The notes below the pieces were generated by a model. That model was not told the DNA's origin. It saw nothing but the letters and a program-made list of their open reading frames with translations, and searched no databases. Positions 1 to 10,764 of a stretch of DNA of 64,000 nt are shown one piece after another (positions within the stretch are counted from its first letter, which is position 1; each line of letters begins with the position of its first letter). This DNA comes from Rotaria sordida (Eukaryota > Rotifera > Eurotatoria > Philodinida > Philodinidae): contig CAJNOL010000560.1 of the NCBI GenBank assembly GCA_905250125.1, forward strand, positions 1 to 64,000. The letters are read 5' to 3'. The position numbers and the translations under genes are program-made.

Positions 1-303
1 GAAATCGGCTTGTTTGAGAAAGAAAGTTACTAGACTTTCCAAAAAAAGCTAATTCTGATCATAATTCCACTCACTTAGTAATTTTGATATAACATCAATA
101 ATTCTACTCCCGCATGAAATAATCAATTATAAATGGCAAACGACTCTCCGAAACCATTGAAGTATGAATATTGATGAACAGAAGCATCACTTCCACACAA
201 CACATCTTCGTGTGAGTGAGTCAGTGGATAAAAGTGAAGATGTACTGTGTAGCAAATTGATCTTCTACTCGTCTATACCCACAGCCACATCTGCATCAAA
301 ATA
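1..303. other. Non-coding AT-rich stretch before first foldback element
   Basis: No convincing coding region. A 67-codon open frame here has no recognisable motif and runs into the repeat that begins at 304. The TA at 302-303 is the likely left target-site duplication of that element. Confidence 0.5.
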
Positions 304-1038
304 CAGGGTGTTCCAAAAGTCTCTGAGAAAAGTAAATTTGAATATCTCCATTGTTTGCCACGCTTAATCAACTGATTGTTTTTTCAAATGATAGGTACTG
401 GTGTGAAGTTTTTTTTTGATACGGACAAAGTTCATAAATACTGTTCCAAGTTATTGTTTTAGGCTAATGTACAAAAAGCACCCATTTTTTGGTTTCTAAT
501 AAATCGCTAGGCAGTGTTTCTCGCATTTCATGCAACGTTTAGATAGACCAGATCCTTCGCTATGATTTTTATGCATTTGTTTTGGTATGTCACTACAAAA
601 GGAATCCTAATGGTGTTAAGTCCGGCGATAATGAAGCTTAAAAAATTGGTTCACCTCTTCTAGTTCACCCGTCATTGTTCGGAAACACAAAGCTATTTCA
701 TGAGTTTCGTGAATACCGAACATGACACCATTAGGCTTCTTTTTGTAGTGATATACCAAAACAAATGCATAAAAATCATAACGAAGGATCTGATCAATCA
801 AAACATCGCATGAAATGCAAGAAACACGGCCTAGCGATTTTTTAGAAACCGAAAAATAGGTGCTTTTTGTACATTAGCCTAAAATAATAACTTGGAACAG
901 TATTTATGAACCTTGTCCGTATCAAAAAAAACTTCACACCAGTACCTATCATTTGAAAAAAAACAATCACTTGATTAAACTTGATAAATAATGGAAATAT
1001 TCAAATTTACTTTTCTCAGAGACTTTTGGAACATTCTG
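304..1038. mobile_element. Foldback (MITE-like) element with TA target-site duplication
   Basis: A near-complete palindrome of 735 bp. The left end starts CAGGGTGTTCCAAAAGTCTC and the right end is its imperfect reverse complement (ending AGACTTTTGGAACATTCTG). The arms run about 304-620 and 722-1038, and the centre lies near 671. It is flanked by TA on both sides (302-303 and 1039-1040), as for Tc1/mariner-superfamily insertions. No transposase frame is present, so it is probably a non-autonomous element mobilised in trans. Arm divergence is modest (scattered substitutions and small indels), implying a fairly young copy. The superfamily is inferred from the TSD and the TIR style only. Confidence 0.85.
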
Positions 1039-1040
1039 TA

Positions 1041-3629
1041 GTTGTGGAGAGTCTTTCGTCATTTGTAAAAGATGATTTCGTGTTGGAGCGAAATTGTGTC
1101 AATATGGCACAATTACTCAGAGAAGGGACTTTCGTGTTCGAAATATTCACATATTTCGTTGGTTTTTTGCCGTCGATACACTACTCATACATAAGATTGG
1201 TAAAGTCTTTTTTCAGAAAGTTGCAGCATAGGGTTTCGATAACATAAGTATAAACTTCTCTCAAATGGAAACTCGTTAAAAAAAAATCTAGGAATACTAA
1301 TAGTCATGTATAAAAAGACAAAAGGCTACATTTTCCAGGAAAGCTGCAATATTTAACAGATGTAAGTGGAAACTTTCACAAATAGTCAATTACAAAAACA
1401 TAGATTTCCCAAAAAGGTTTTTTGTCTTTAGGGCTTTCTAGCACTTTTCTCACAAATCATTTCTATTAAAAAAAATTCAAATTTGATGGATAAATAACGA
1501 TGCAAGGCTCGAAGCACTGATAAACATTTTGACTCTATCGGGCAGAGCGATTTTGGAATTTCCGTATGTCGATCTTCACATCGTTGTTAATTAATCGTAG
1601 TTGAAATCATTTGTGTAAGAATGATCTGTGAGTAGAACTCTAGAAAGTCCTAATGACAGAAAAGCGTTCTATGACACTTATGCTTTTGTAATTGTCCAGA
1701 TCAATGATTTCGGCGTCTGCACTCAAAAGTTTTCTAACGAGAATCTGTCAAAAAAGACCTTATTTCCGACTGAAAAATGGTACGATCTGGGAATCAGGAA
1801 TCTGGTGATCGAATACGACGGCCAACTTTTTCAGTTCCACTCAGGATCCATCGTAATTGCAAAGAACTGCTCTAGATCCAATCCTTGGGTTCCTACTTTC
1901 AAGTTTCTACCATATCTCATACTTTTCCGATCAGAACGAGCCCGTATTTCGCGATCTAGATGACTATTCGTGGGTGTCTCGACTTATATCTGTTAAATAT
2001 TGAAGTTTTCCTTAAATCTATAATCCATTATCTTTTCATAAACGACTATTAATAACTCATAATGCGAATGTCTAAAAAAACCAAAATTTTATAATCTGAA
2101 AGCTCATTTTACTATTTCATATGTCTGTTACAGTCTATGGGGTAGGATAATGTGGGCAGATACTTATTTGTTTTGCCATATACTTTAACACTGATTTCCA
2201 ATTGCGTGTCGCAAAAGCTCATGCTGATATCATTCATACCTTTAGCTGTAACATCATGTAAACACATTGTTACAATCTTGCGAATATAATTCTAATATTT
2301 GAACATGAAATGATACAAAATATGGATAAACACGAGTGCTTTTCAATGATCAAACCTAAAGCGTCGATGTCACTGAAAAATCATATGTAGAAGTTTAGGT
2401 ATAGTGAATCAGGTCATTTGGCCACTACAGTAGAATTCTATACGAAAAACATACGCATTGACTGCGATGCTTAAGATACTCATGACTTGAATGCGTAAAG
2501 TGTGTCATAGCATCATTCAAAAAAAACAAGGCGTCTAAGTGCTATTTCTAGTCGGTGATATGTTTCTCTCTATATACGCCTTTATCTAGTGGAAATTCCA
2601 CAATAAAATGGCTGAGAGGGCAGCGTAATTAAGATGAACAATCAAGCAATTTTTTCAATATTGAGTTACTTCTGGAAAAGAGCAAGAAATCGTAGGCTAG
2701 AATTTAAGGTTCTCCTGTCTCGCTTCTTGCAAAGATGATTCCGACTTCTTGTACGTGGGCATCTAGATAGAGACCTATGAATTCTAACGCATCTAATTGC
2801 TTCTTCTGCATCCATGTTTTATCCTACTATGCAATCCAAAGATTATAAAAACATCATAACAAAAGTCATCTATCGCTCTTTACTGATTTCAACATATTTC
2901 ATTTGTGCTGAAAAATATAGCAGCCTGAGAACTACTGGCTGTGTCCTTTAGTTTTCGCTTTTAACTGGGCGCACAAGCAAAAACTGAAAACTATCGGAAG
3001 CATAATCAGTGATGTCAAATTAGACTTGTCCAAGTCGAAACACACTCGTAGGTTCTTGTAGGACGTCTATAAAATCTGACATAATTCTATCAGAAGTTGC
3101 TAGAATATTGTGTCCAGGATTTCAACAGTCGGATTCAATGTGATTCCTGATTGTTCTGATTATTTTCCACAGTAGGATCTGACTATCAGAATTCTAGACA
3201 CAACGTACACACATTATCGGGCATAATCCTATTGGATTCTTGTACGATCCCACCGGTTTTTCAGGGGTTGAAAATGTAGACCTGGGCGTTCTTCTTCGTC
3301 GATCACCGATTCTACTAGATATCATCGATATGTCTAAATGAAGTTCGAGGAGAGTCACGCAAACAAATAGACTTTCGCGGTCGATATCAATTTAAAGAGG
3401 ATAATCGAAAAAGTTAAGTAAAAATAGCGGGGTCCAATCTTTTCAAAAATGACAATCAAATAAGAATTCAATCAGGATTGAATCAAGATTAGACTAAAAC
3501 TCCAGTACAGAGAAAGTAACATGAAAAATATATGAGTTCAGTAAAACTTCTATGATGACTTCTTCTAAATTCCAGTCCATTTCTCCAAGAAGGAGAAAGC
3601 GAAAATTCTATATTTCAGCGTACTTCAAG
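1041..3629. other. Gene-free intergenic DNA
   Basis: About 2.6 kb without a supported gene. A 111-codon open frame at 1628-1963 has no recognisable domain or splice context and is probably chance or repeat-derived. Base composition is slightly more balanced than elsewhere in the window, which could mean old decayed repeats, but I recognise none. Confidence 0.45.
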
Positions 3630-3925
3630 GGTATGGTCAAAGCTATTCTCTAAAATTTCTTAGTTATTTCAAGTCTACTATTAACGTGTGTCACGAACAT
3701 ATTAGTTTGAATTCATTTTATATTAGTCTGTCGGACAATAAATCTCAAATACTTCAGCATACTTCATGATTTGTGTATCAGTGAAGTACGATGAAGTATT
3801 TTGGTTTTATTATCGAAAGAGATTTAGGTAGAATGAACTCGAACAGATACGCTCGCAATACACATTGATAGTAAACTTGAAATAGTTAAAAAGATTCGAA
3901 GAACCACTTTTGATATACCTTTTCT
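3630..3925. mobile_element. Short foldback element (~300 bp imperfect hairpin)
   Basis: The two halves pair along almost their whole length around a centre near 3777. For example TTATTTCAAGTCTACTATTA near 3661 matches the reverse complement of the stretch around 3867-3888, and AATACTTCAGCATACTTCAT near the centre pairs with ATGAAGTACGATGAAGTATT-like sequence. Mismatches are frequent, so it is an old copy. It has no coding capacity. The outer ends are uncertain by about 20 bp and no clear TSD was seen. A very long miRNA-like hairpin is an alternative reading, but the length and divergence fit a decayed MITE better. Confidence 0.7.
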
Positions 3926-4384
3926 AACAAAAAAGATATCGAAGCAGCAACAGGAATCACTCAATTTACTCACTATTAGTTGCGATCTGACTTGTCAATG
4001 TTTTCATGTTTAGTTTAACGAGTTTCGAGGATTGTTTTTCATGTTTTCTCTGCCTGATTGTGCTTTTATGGAGAAGATCACAAAAGAGCGGAAATTGAAT
4101 TAGTCAAGCTAACGACTGCGGATATACGTCGATGATCGACATTAATTGATCCTAGAGCGCTTTTCAGTAAAATTTGACGAGATTGGTCGAGCCTAATGCA
4201 TTGTTTCCGTTCAATGATACACTAGGGGAAAAAATGGAAAAACAAAATGAGAAAAATCTCATGAAAATACCAATCAACTGCGTACACAACGTACTACCGT
4301 CAGAATTTTGCTCATTCTCAAAAGGGATACAATTTTTGTATGGAGAAAACCTATAGAGAACGACTGAAAAAACACATTCTTAAG
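3926..4384. other. Non-coding spacer
   Basis: No gene recognised. A 60-codon open frame at 4174-4356 lacks any motif. The stretch ends where the tandem repeat array begins. Confidence 0.4.
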
Positions 4385-5330
4385 GCAGTTCCGTAGCTAT
4401 TTAATTTTATGCATAGCTACTTATTTTCTTTGTTTGTTTTCAACTCTGGCTACTGAATTTCCAGCACTACTTAAATCTTCTCAGCACTACTTAACAGATT
4501 TTCATAGATGCTTAATTTTATGCATAGCTACTTATTTTCTTTGTTTGTTTGCAACTCTGGCTATTGAATTTCCAGCACTACTTAACAGATTTTCATTGAT
4601 ACTTAATTTTATGCATAGCTACTTATTTTTCTTTGTTTGTTTTCGACTCTGGTAACTGAATTTCCAGCACTACTTAACAGATTTTCACAGGTACTTAATT
4701 TTATACATAGCTACCTATTTCTTTTGTTTGTTTCTAACTATCTAGCTACTCAATCCCTACCAACGCTACTTAATATATTTTCATAGCTATTTAATCTCAA
4801 GCACTACTTAACACTATTTCGTAGCTATTTGAAATTTAATGTAAACTACTTGATATTTAATGGAAGCATTTTATCTTTATTTTTCTGATGTTTTTCAGAA
4901 TCCGGAGCAGCATTTAAAAGTTTGCAGTACTAATTTAATAGTTATTTTTAGCTATTTAATAAAAACTCAGCTACTTATTTGTTTCTCCTGCCTTTTTTCG
5001 AACAAGGGATATGAAAAAAAAAAAGAATTTTATATTTTGAAGGCGTTTACAGTCTATCTGAAATTATTAGACTTTAATAAGACCTGTTACTATTTAACAT
5101 TAGGCTAGCTATTTGTAAAAATTGATAGGTATTAAAGAAAAATTAAACAGCTACTAAATGATTTCAGTATCTTATCTGTTGGTAATGACTTTTCGTTTAA
5201 TGCACGAATTTATGTAGCTAGTTACTTAAAATCTGATGCTATTTATAGACTATGATAGGTACTTAAAAAGTTTGATAGCTATTTTAAAAAAATATAGAGC
5301 TACTTAGTGATAAAGTAGGTATGTATTTTT
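4385..5330. repeat. Degenerate tandem repeat array, ~92 bp unit with AGCTACTTA core
   Basis: Four recognisable long units begin with AATTTTATGCATAGCTACTT-like sequence at about 4403, 4514, 4605 and 4697 (spacings 111, 91 and 92). Each continues with TTTCTTTGTTTGTTT, then CAACTCTGGC, then AATTTCCAGCACTACTTAA. The first unit carries an extra ~19 bp partial duplication. Downstream to about 5330 the array decays, but short AGCTACTTA / GGTACTTAA / AGCTATTTAA words recur every 20-40 bp. Open frames of 60-82 codons here are by-products of the repeat. Function unknown; it looks like a decaying satellite. Confidence 0.85.
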
Positions 5331-5575
5331 TCAAAAAAGTATCTCTTTTGAGAAGCTATGCAAAATTTTAATCATTGATTTTATTATCGTATTTCAAAAG
5401 CCAATAAGAGAAGACCTCTAAATTCTGACTGTACGCCTTCTTTGATAAAGCTATGCAAAGTGGCTAGGATTTCATAGTTTTTAGTGTTTAGAGAGAGTAT
5501 GACTGTGGGTGTGCATAGGTGTGGTCTCTTTCATCACTCACACCCACACTCCTCATCTTCTCCACCAAAAATCTA

Positions 5576-6288
5576 CTTAGGGCATTCCAAAAGTAGTGAC
5601 AATCACACTTTAATATTGTATAGTAAGCTTGAAGACATTTTTTATATGGTAATAGAGAAAACAATGCTCTATTTTTCTGTACTATTTGATCATTCTTCAA
5701 CTAATATCATAATAATAAAATTTCGATAAGAACTGTTTTTGTGTAAAATTTCACTAGCGAGTAAGACAGATTAAATATTTCAATCACTCAATACATTCTA
5801 TTAAAAAACAAAATATATCACAAGATGCAGCATGAAAAGTTCTACAATCTTCAAAATAAAGGTCATTTGAATTGTATATTTCTTATTTTCAAAAAAATGC
5901 AAAATTCTGTACGATCATGTTTGCTATCCCGGAAAAATCATTATTTTTTCTATACGAAAAGAAATTCTTTTTTTCTTATTCCACATATAAACTAAACTGT
6001 TATTTATAAATTGTAGAGCTTTTTACATTGTATCTTGTAGTATATTTTATTTTTTAATACAACGTATTAAGTGATTGAAACATTTAATCTGTCTTACTCG
6101 CTAGTGAAGTTTTACACAAAAACAGTTGTTATCAAAATTTGATTACTATGATATTAATTAAAGAATGATCAAATAGTACAGAAAAATAGAGCATTGTTTT
6201 CTCTATTACCACATAAAAAAAGAAAATTTCTTCAAGCTTACTATACAATATTAAAGTGTCATTGCCACTACTTGTGGAATGCTCTAAG
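5576..6288. mobile_element. Foldback element with TA target-site duplication
   Basis: A 713 bp palindrome. The left end CTTAGGGCATTCCAAAAGTA and the right end (reading inward on the minus strand CTTAGAGCATTCCACAAGTA) match closely, and homology continues through arms of ~300 bp with a centre near 5932. TA flanks both ends (5574-5575 and 6289-6290). The inner arm carries a subterminal motif, TTGTAGAGCTTTTTACATTG around 6013, which also recurs in the elements at 24.0-24.8 kb and 26.8 kb. No transposase. Probably a Tc1/mariner-type MITE. Confidence 0.88.
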
Positions 6289-6290
6289 TA

Positions 6291-7009
6291 TTAACTTTTT
6301 CTAGAAGTTATACTTCGTATTAAGTTTTGCATGCTTCAAGTACAGTTTGATGTGCTCTTTTCAATCATACCAGTAAATTTGGTTAATGGGTTAAAATTAC
6401 ATTTTTAATTCAAAATTTTCTGAAAAATTCCTTACGGAATAAAAGACTTTACTAGTCTTATCAAGTTTAGAAAATGTCTCAAATTTTGAGATTTTGAAGG
6501 AAAATATTCTTGATAAATCCTCAAACAGAATGGAATAGATAGAAAATAGTGAATATTGCAATAAAATGTCGAAACTGAAGATTTAGTACACTTTAAAAGA
6601 AGACAAAATATAAAACAAAATCCAGTAAGATGAAGAATATAATATTGATTTGTATGAAAAATGGTTTTCTTCATAAAATAATCGATAGATTGTTTAATCC
6701 ACTTGATTTTTCATCTATTTTGGATCACTCTTTGTTGAGATGCAAATATTCATATGACTATGAATGGAATAATTGAGGAATATTTTTTATCGTCATTTTT
6801 CAAATACACTTCCTGTTTCAAATCGTTAATAAAACACATCTATTAAATTTATATTCAGTTTCATAATTCTTTCAATAAAACTCTCGATTAACTATTTCTG
6901 TTTTAATTTGATTTTTGATTAATTTATATTTTTTTAAATCAAGTTCATTTCAACTATTCAGATCGATGATTCCGGACTCTGGAAATAATCGAATTTCACT
7001 GAAACTAGC
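6291..7009. other. Gene-free AT-rich spacer
   Basis: No coding region, RNA gene or clear repeat recognised. The open frame at 6432-6674 (-) is hydrophobic and AT-driven, with no motif. Confidence 0.4.
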
Positions 7010-7235
7010 TAGAAAGATGTAGGAAAACATCATTGTATCCGGTAAAAAAAAATATTGAAAATCGATGGAATATGGAAACAGTATTCCAGACCAGAAAGTT
7101 TCGTGATTTTTTCCGACAATTTACAACTGTTTTGTAGTGGAAAGAACAGGTAGTTGCAAGGAAGCTACCCGAAGATCCTCTAGTCTGGAATACTGCTTCC
7201 AATTTCCATCGATTTATGATGTTTTCCTACTGGAA
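7010..7235. mobile_element. Small foldback element (~225 bp)
   Basis: Inverted repeat centred near 7125. GTAGGAAAACATCAT at ~7019 and AAATCGATGGAATATGGAAA at ~7059 reappear inverted at ~7191-7231, and CAGTATTCCAGACCAG at ~7079 pairs with CTAGTCTGGAATACTG at ~7178. The right arm lacks about 14 nt present in the left arm. There is no coding capacity and the ends are fuzzy. Probably a small MITE. Confidence 0.7.
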
Positions 7236-10085
7236 TCAGCTCGTATTTCTTGACATGGGTTTCTTCTTTTACATGGAAGGAGTGCATTATTGAGTGTGAC
7301 AATAAAAGTCGTATTCTATAATTAGTCAATGAGTGTTTTGTACAATGTTTTATCCAGATTGTCTCTTCTAATGAGGTGATTTAAAATTCCGAGAAAACAA
7401 ATCCAATCTTGCTAGAGATGTCGCCTCCTTCCCGATTTTCATGCTGGACGAAACACTGGTTCTGAATAAGGCCAACATTTAACTCTCAATCACTACTTAG
7501 TGGTATTAAATTATGACGGTTCACTTTCAACGCTCAGGTCTGATCTTGCGTTGTACGTTACAATTGTTATAATGATGGAATGAATTCTAATGTAATTAGA
7601 ATTTTGAGAGTCTTTGTCCATTAAACAATTGGTTGATGTTCTTTTATTAAGGTTTTGCAAAACTTTGCTCAAATTATCAATTATTAAATCCATTGAAAGT
7701 GTTAGAATTTTTTTACAATAATCAAGAACTTTCAACAGCATGGATGATATAAACGAACATAGAAAATATAATTAATTCAAAATAGAATGATCATTATATA
7801 ATATGAAATTTCTAGATGGATGTTAGCGAATTATAATAATTGAGAATCTTTTCTATTCAGATGAAAACCTTTGTAAGAACTTTTATATTAGTCAAATTAT
7901 TCATGCAATCGTTCTATCTAAGAGTTAAGAATATGTTTTTTTGACAAATTGAAAATTGAAATCCGTTTTAAAAAGACAGTTAGAAATATTAGTATCATTA
8001 TATTTGTCTTTTCGAAGAACAATATTAAAATAACTCGAAATATATGATTATAGTTGCTTTTTTTGTTCCAAACAAAAAACTCTTATTATCATGATTCAAT
8101 TTTTCTAAATTCTGTGAAAGTAATATATGCCTCTTCTCTAGTCTTTGAACTGGCGATGTAATCAGATGGAGACTAGAGAAGGCTCAGTTTCCCCCGTACC
8201 AACCGCAAGAGTTCCACTTAAAAGGGAGTTCGAGTCGCCTCTAGAAGAGTTATCAGAGGGTCTCCACTAAAAGAGCTGCACGTCTTCGTTTTTGTAGACC
8301 CGAATCTAAGTCTGAAAGAACTTCCAACTGTCTAATCTCTATCCCTTCTACAAGCATGGTCAGAAGACTAAGTCCCCATATAATTTTTTTTCTGGCTATG
8401 CCACTATTTAAAATCTGTATGTATAGATACTTTTATAAGTCTATCTGTTTTTTTTTTCTTGTCTAAGAAAAACAAGACCAAATCTCTTATCTTTTTAGAA
8501 TTGTCAATTTCTGAGTTAAAAGAATATCTATTTTGTTTTACTATTGAAAGAATTGAACATGTTTGGACTTCAATAGCTAAAAAACAAACGAATAAAAAAT
8601 AAGTTCATATTTAACAATGTTTATTATGATAATTGGAATTAAAAAGAAAAATAAATAGTATATTCAGAATTAATATGTAAAACATAAATCTTAGAAACAA
8701 TTGTTTAACTTGCAAAATCATTCAGAGTTTAAATTTCTGAAAAGAAAAGAGCTGAGGATGTCAATTCAGAATTTATTATTTCTTTTATTTTGAAATTGAA
8801 CCATGATAAAGAAAAAAAAAACGCTAAATATATGAGATGAAGTTTTTCTTGTGTTGGCCTTAGCCTAGATAATACTATTTCAGAATCCACATATCTCTAG
8901 TCATTTCCCAAGTGGCTTATATGGAATAGAACTTTTCAACTTTATTTATTTCAAATCCAATCAAATAACATTTTTCCCACTCAATTTATTATTATGTCTA
9001 ATATCTCATGTTTAGATCTTTCAACGATGAATAACTAATTTTATCAATGTCACAATAATACAGAACAAGAGTACTATAAATGAATTTATGCATACAAAAA
9101 TATCTTGTCCAGAAAGATATAAACATCGAACTATGTGTAACTACAAATTTACTGTAGATGTTATGACTTCCAAGAGCAAATGACTTATTTTTTCTTATCT
9201 ATATCTCTATCTCCTACACAGATATGTAAACATAACTAATATTTCCATAGATTGTATAATTATTTTTCTCATACATTCTAAAGACTATATCATTATTCAA
9301 TACAAAGCAAGAATACCTATGTTTATTAACATACATTTATTATCTTAATTTCTGTTTGTTGTTTTGCTATCGTACTTATAAAATATTAACAACTTTACTA
9401 ACATTTGGTAAAGCTATGAAGATAATAATTCAAAACCTTATAATAATAAAAATTTCAGCAATTAAACCTTCTATTGTTTTTTATCTGAAGATCGATAAAA
9501 AGAAAAATAAGAAACGAACAGATGATTATCTATTCTTTAGGATATCGTTATGTACATTTTTAGTTATAAAACTTTGTAATAAAAACTCTAAGTAAATCCT
9601 TCAAATAATACTGCTAAAAAGCAATTAAATGATGAAAATATTTAAAAAATTAATTGTATTTTTAAATGGAAAACTATTTTATACACAACAATGACTGCTC
9701 GTGATTCGAACATAATCGTAATATATTAATTAGAATCAACTAAATTTTGTTTTTAAACAATTGATATACAGGAAGAAAGAACAGAAAAAAAAATATTATT
9801 AATATCATTTTTTATAAAACATATTCAGACATCATCTTATCTCAATCATGTTAACACAAATATTTTCGTCCAATGTTCTCGTTCGAAATGTCACTATCAT
9901 AGCTATCTCTAGTTCGAATTTCGTTAGAAATTACTGAGAGTCTGTTGAAGAATAAATCCTAGTTTTTAGTGAGATGAATCTTTTTCATGATGACTTTGAT
10001 CAATTTAATTTGAAAATTTCAATAGAAACTTCCTATGACATGAGTTCACTATCACAGAGTATGTTAATCCCTAAGCTGTTGACTA
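7236..10085. other. Gene-free AT-rich spacer with one short hairpin
   Basis: About 2.8 kb with no supported gene. A perfect 12 bp inverted repeat (CTTCTCTAGTCT at 8133-8144, AGACTAGAGAAG at 8170-8181) starts a ~250 bp island that is less AT-rich than its surroundings. I could not assign it to an RNA gene family. Confidence 0.4.
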
Positions 10086-10764
10086 CAGTGGTGGAAAAAA
10101 GTTTAGAAACAATGATTTTTTTCATAATGTTAAGCATGTAGCTTCAATCCAAATAGTGATTTTAATAGCCAATGGAGTTTTCTATCCAATACACTTTATA
10201 GCAAGATATCATAGATGAACAATGATGACAAGGCTCCTAAAAAATCGAACACACTATTTTTCAGGTTCTAGAAGGCTTTGTCAGAGCTATTTTTGAAACG
10301 ATGCCATCTTAAAGAGCATAAAATTCTGAACAAAATGAGGAGTCGCCGAGTTTTCTACGACTTTCTCATAAAAAGTTACAAGCATCACAAAAATCATGAA
10401 AAAAACGAAATTTTTTTAAAAATCGACTAAAAACGCCTTGTTCATGATTTTTGTTATGCTTGTAACTTTTTATGAGAAGGTCGTAGAAAACTCGGCGATC
10501 CCTCATTTTGCTCAGAATTTTATGCTCTTTAAGATGGCACCGTTCAAAAATAGCTCTGATAAAATCTTCTAGAACCTGAAAAATACCGTGTTCGATTTTT
10601 TAGGAGTCTTACCAACATTGTTCATCTGTGAAATCTCGCTATAAAGTGTATTGGATAGAAAACTCCATTGGCTATTAAAATCACTATTTGGATTGAAGCT
10701 ACATGCTTAACATTATGAAAAAAAACCAAAAAAATCGTTGTTTCTAAGCTTTATTCCATCACAT
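10086..10764. mobile_element. Foldback element, Tc1/mariner-like ends, TA duplication
   Basis: A 679 bp palindrome. The left end CAGTGGTGGAAAAAAGTTTA matches the reverse complement of the right end, and the arms are nearly identical over ~320 bp (for example TTAAGCATGTAGCTTCAATC at ~10131 and its inverse at ~10693). The centre lies near 10426. TA is found at 10084-10085 and 10765-10766. The CAGTGG-type terminus is characteristic of Tc1/mariner elements. No transposase. A degraded relative of one arm lies at about 60040-60115. Confidence 0.9.

Noticed and set aside
1628-1963. 111-codon open frame starting MSRTLESPND
   Set aside because: No motif, no splice context, and no gene-like codon bias; it could be old repeat-derived sequence but is not supported as a gene.
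5500-5560. TGTGGGTGTG / CACACCCACAC words resembling rotifer telomeric repeats (also a few at ~21900-21970)
   Set aside because: Only isolated, irregular copies with no tandem array; not enough for an interstitial telomere claim.
8215-8240. GAGTTCGAGTCGCC, resembling a tRNA T-arm
   Set aside because: No matching A-box or acceptor stem at the right distance.
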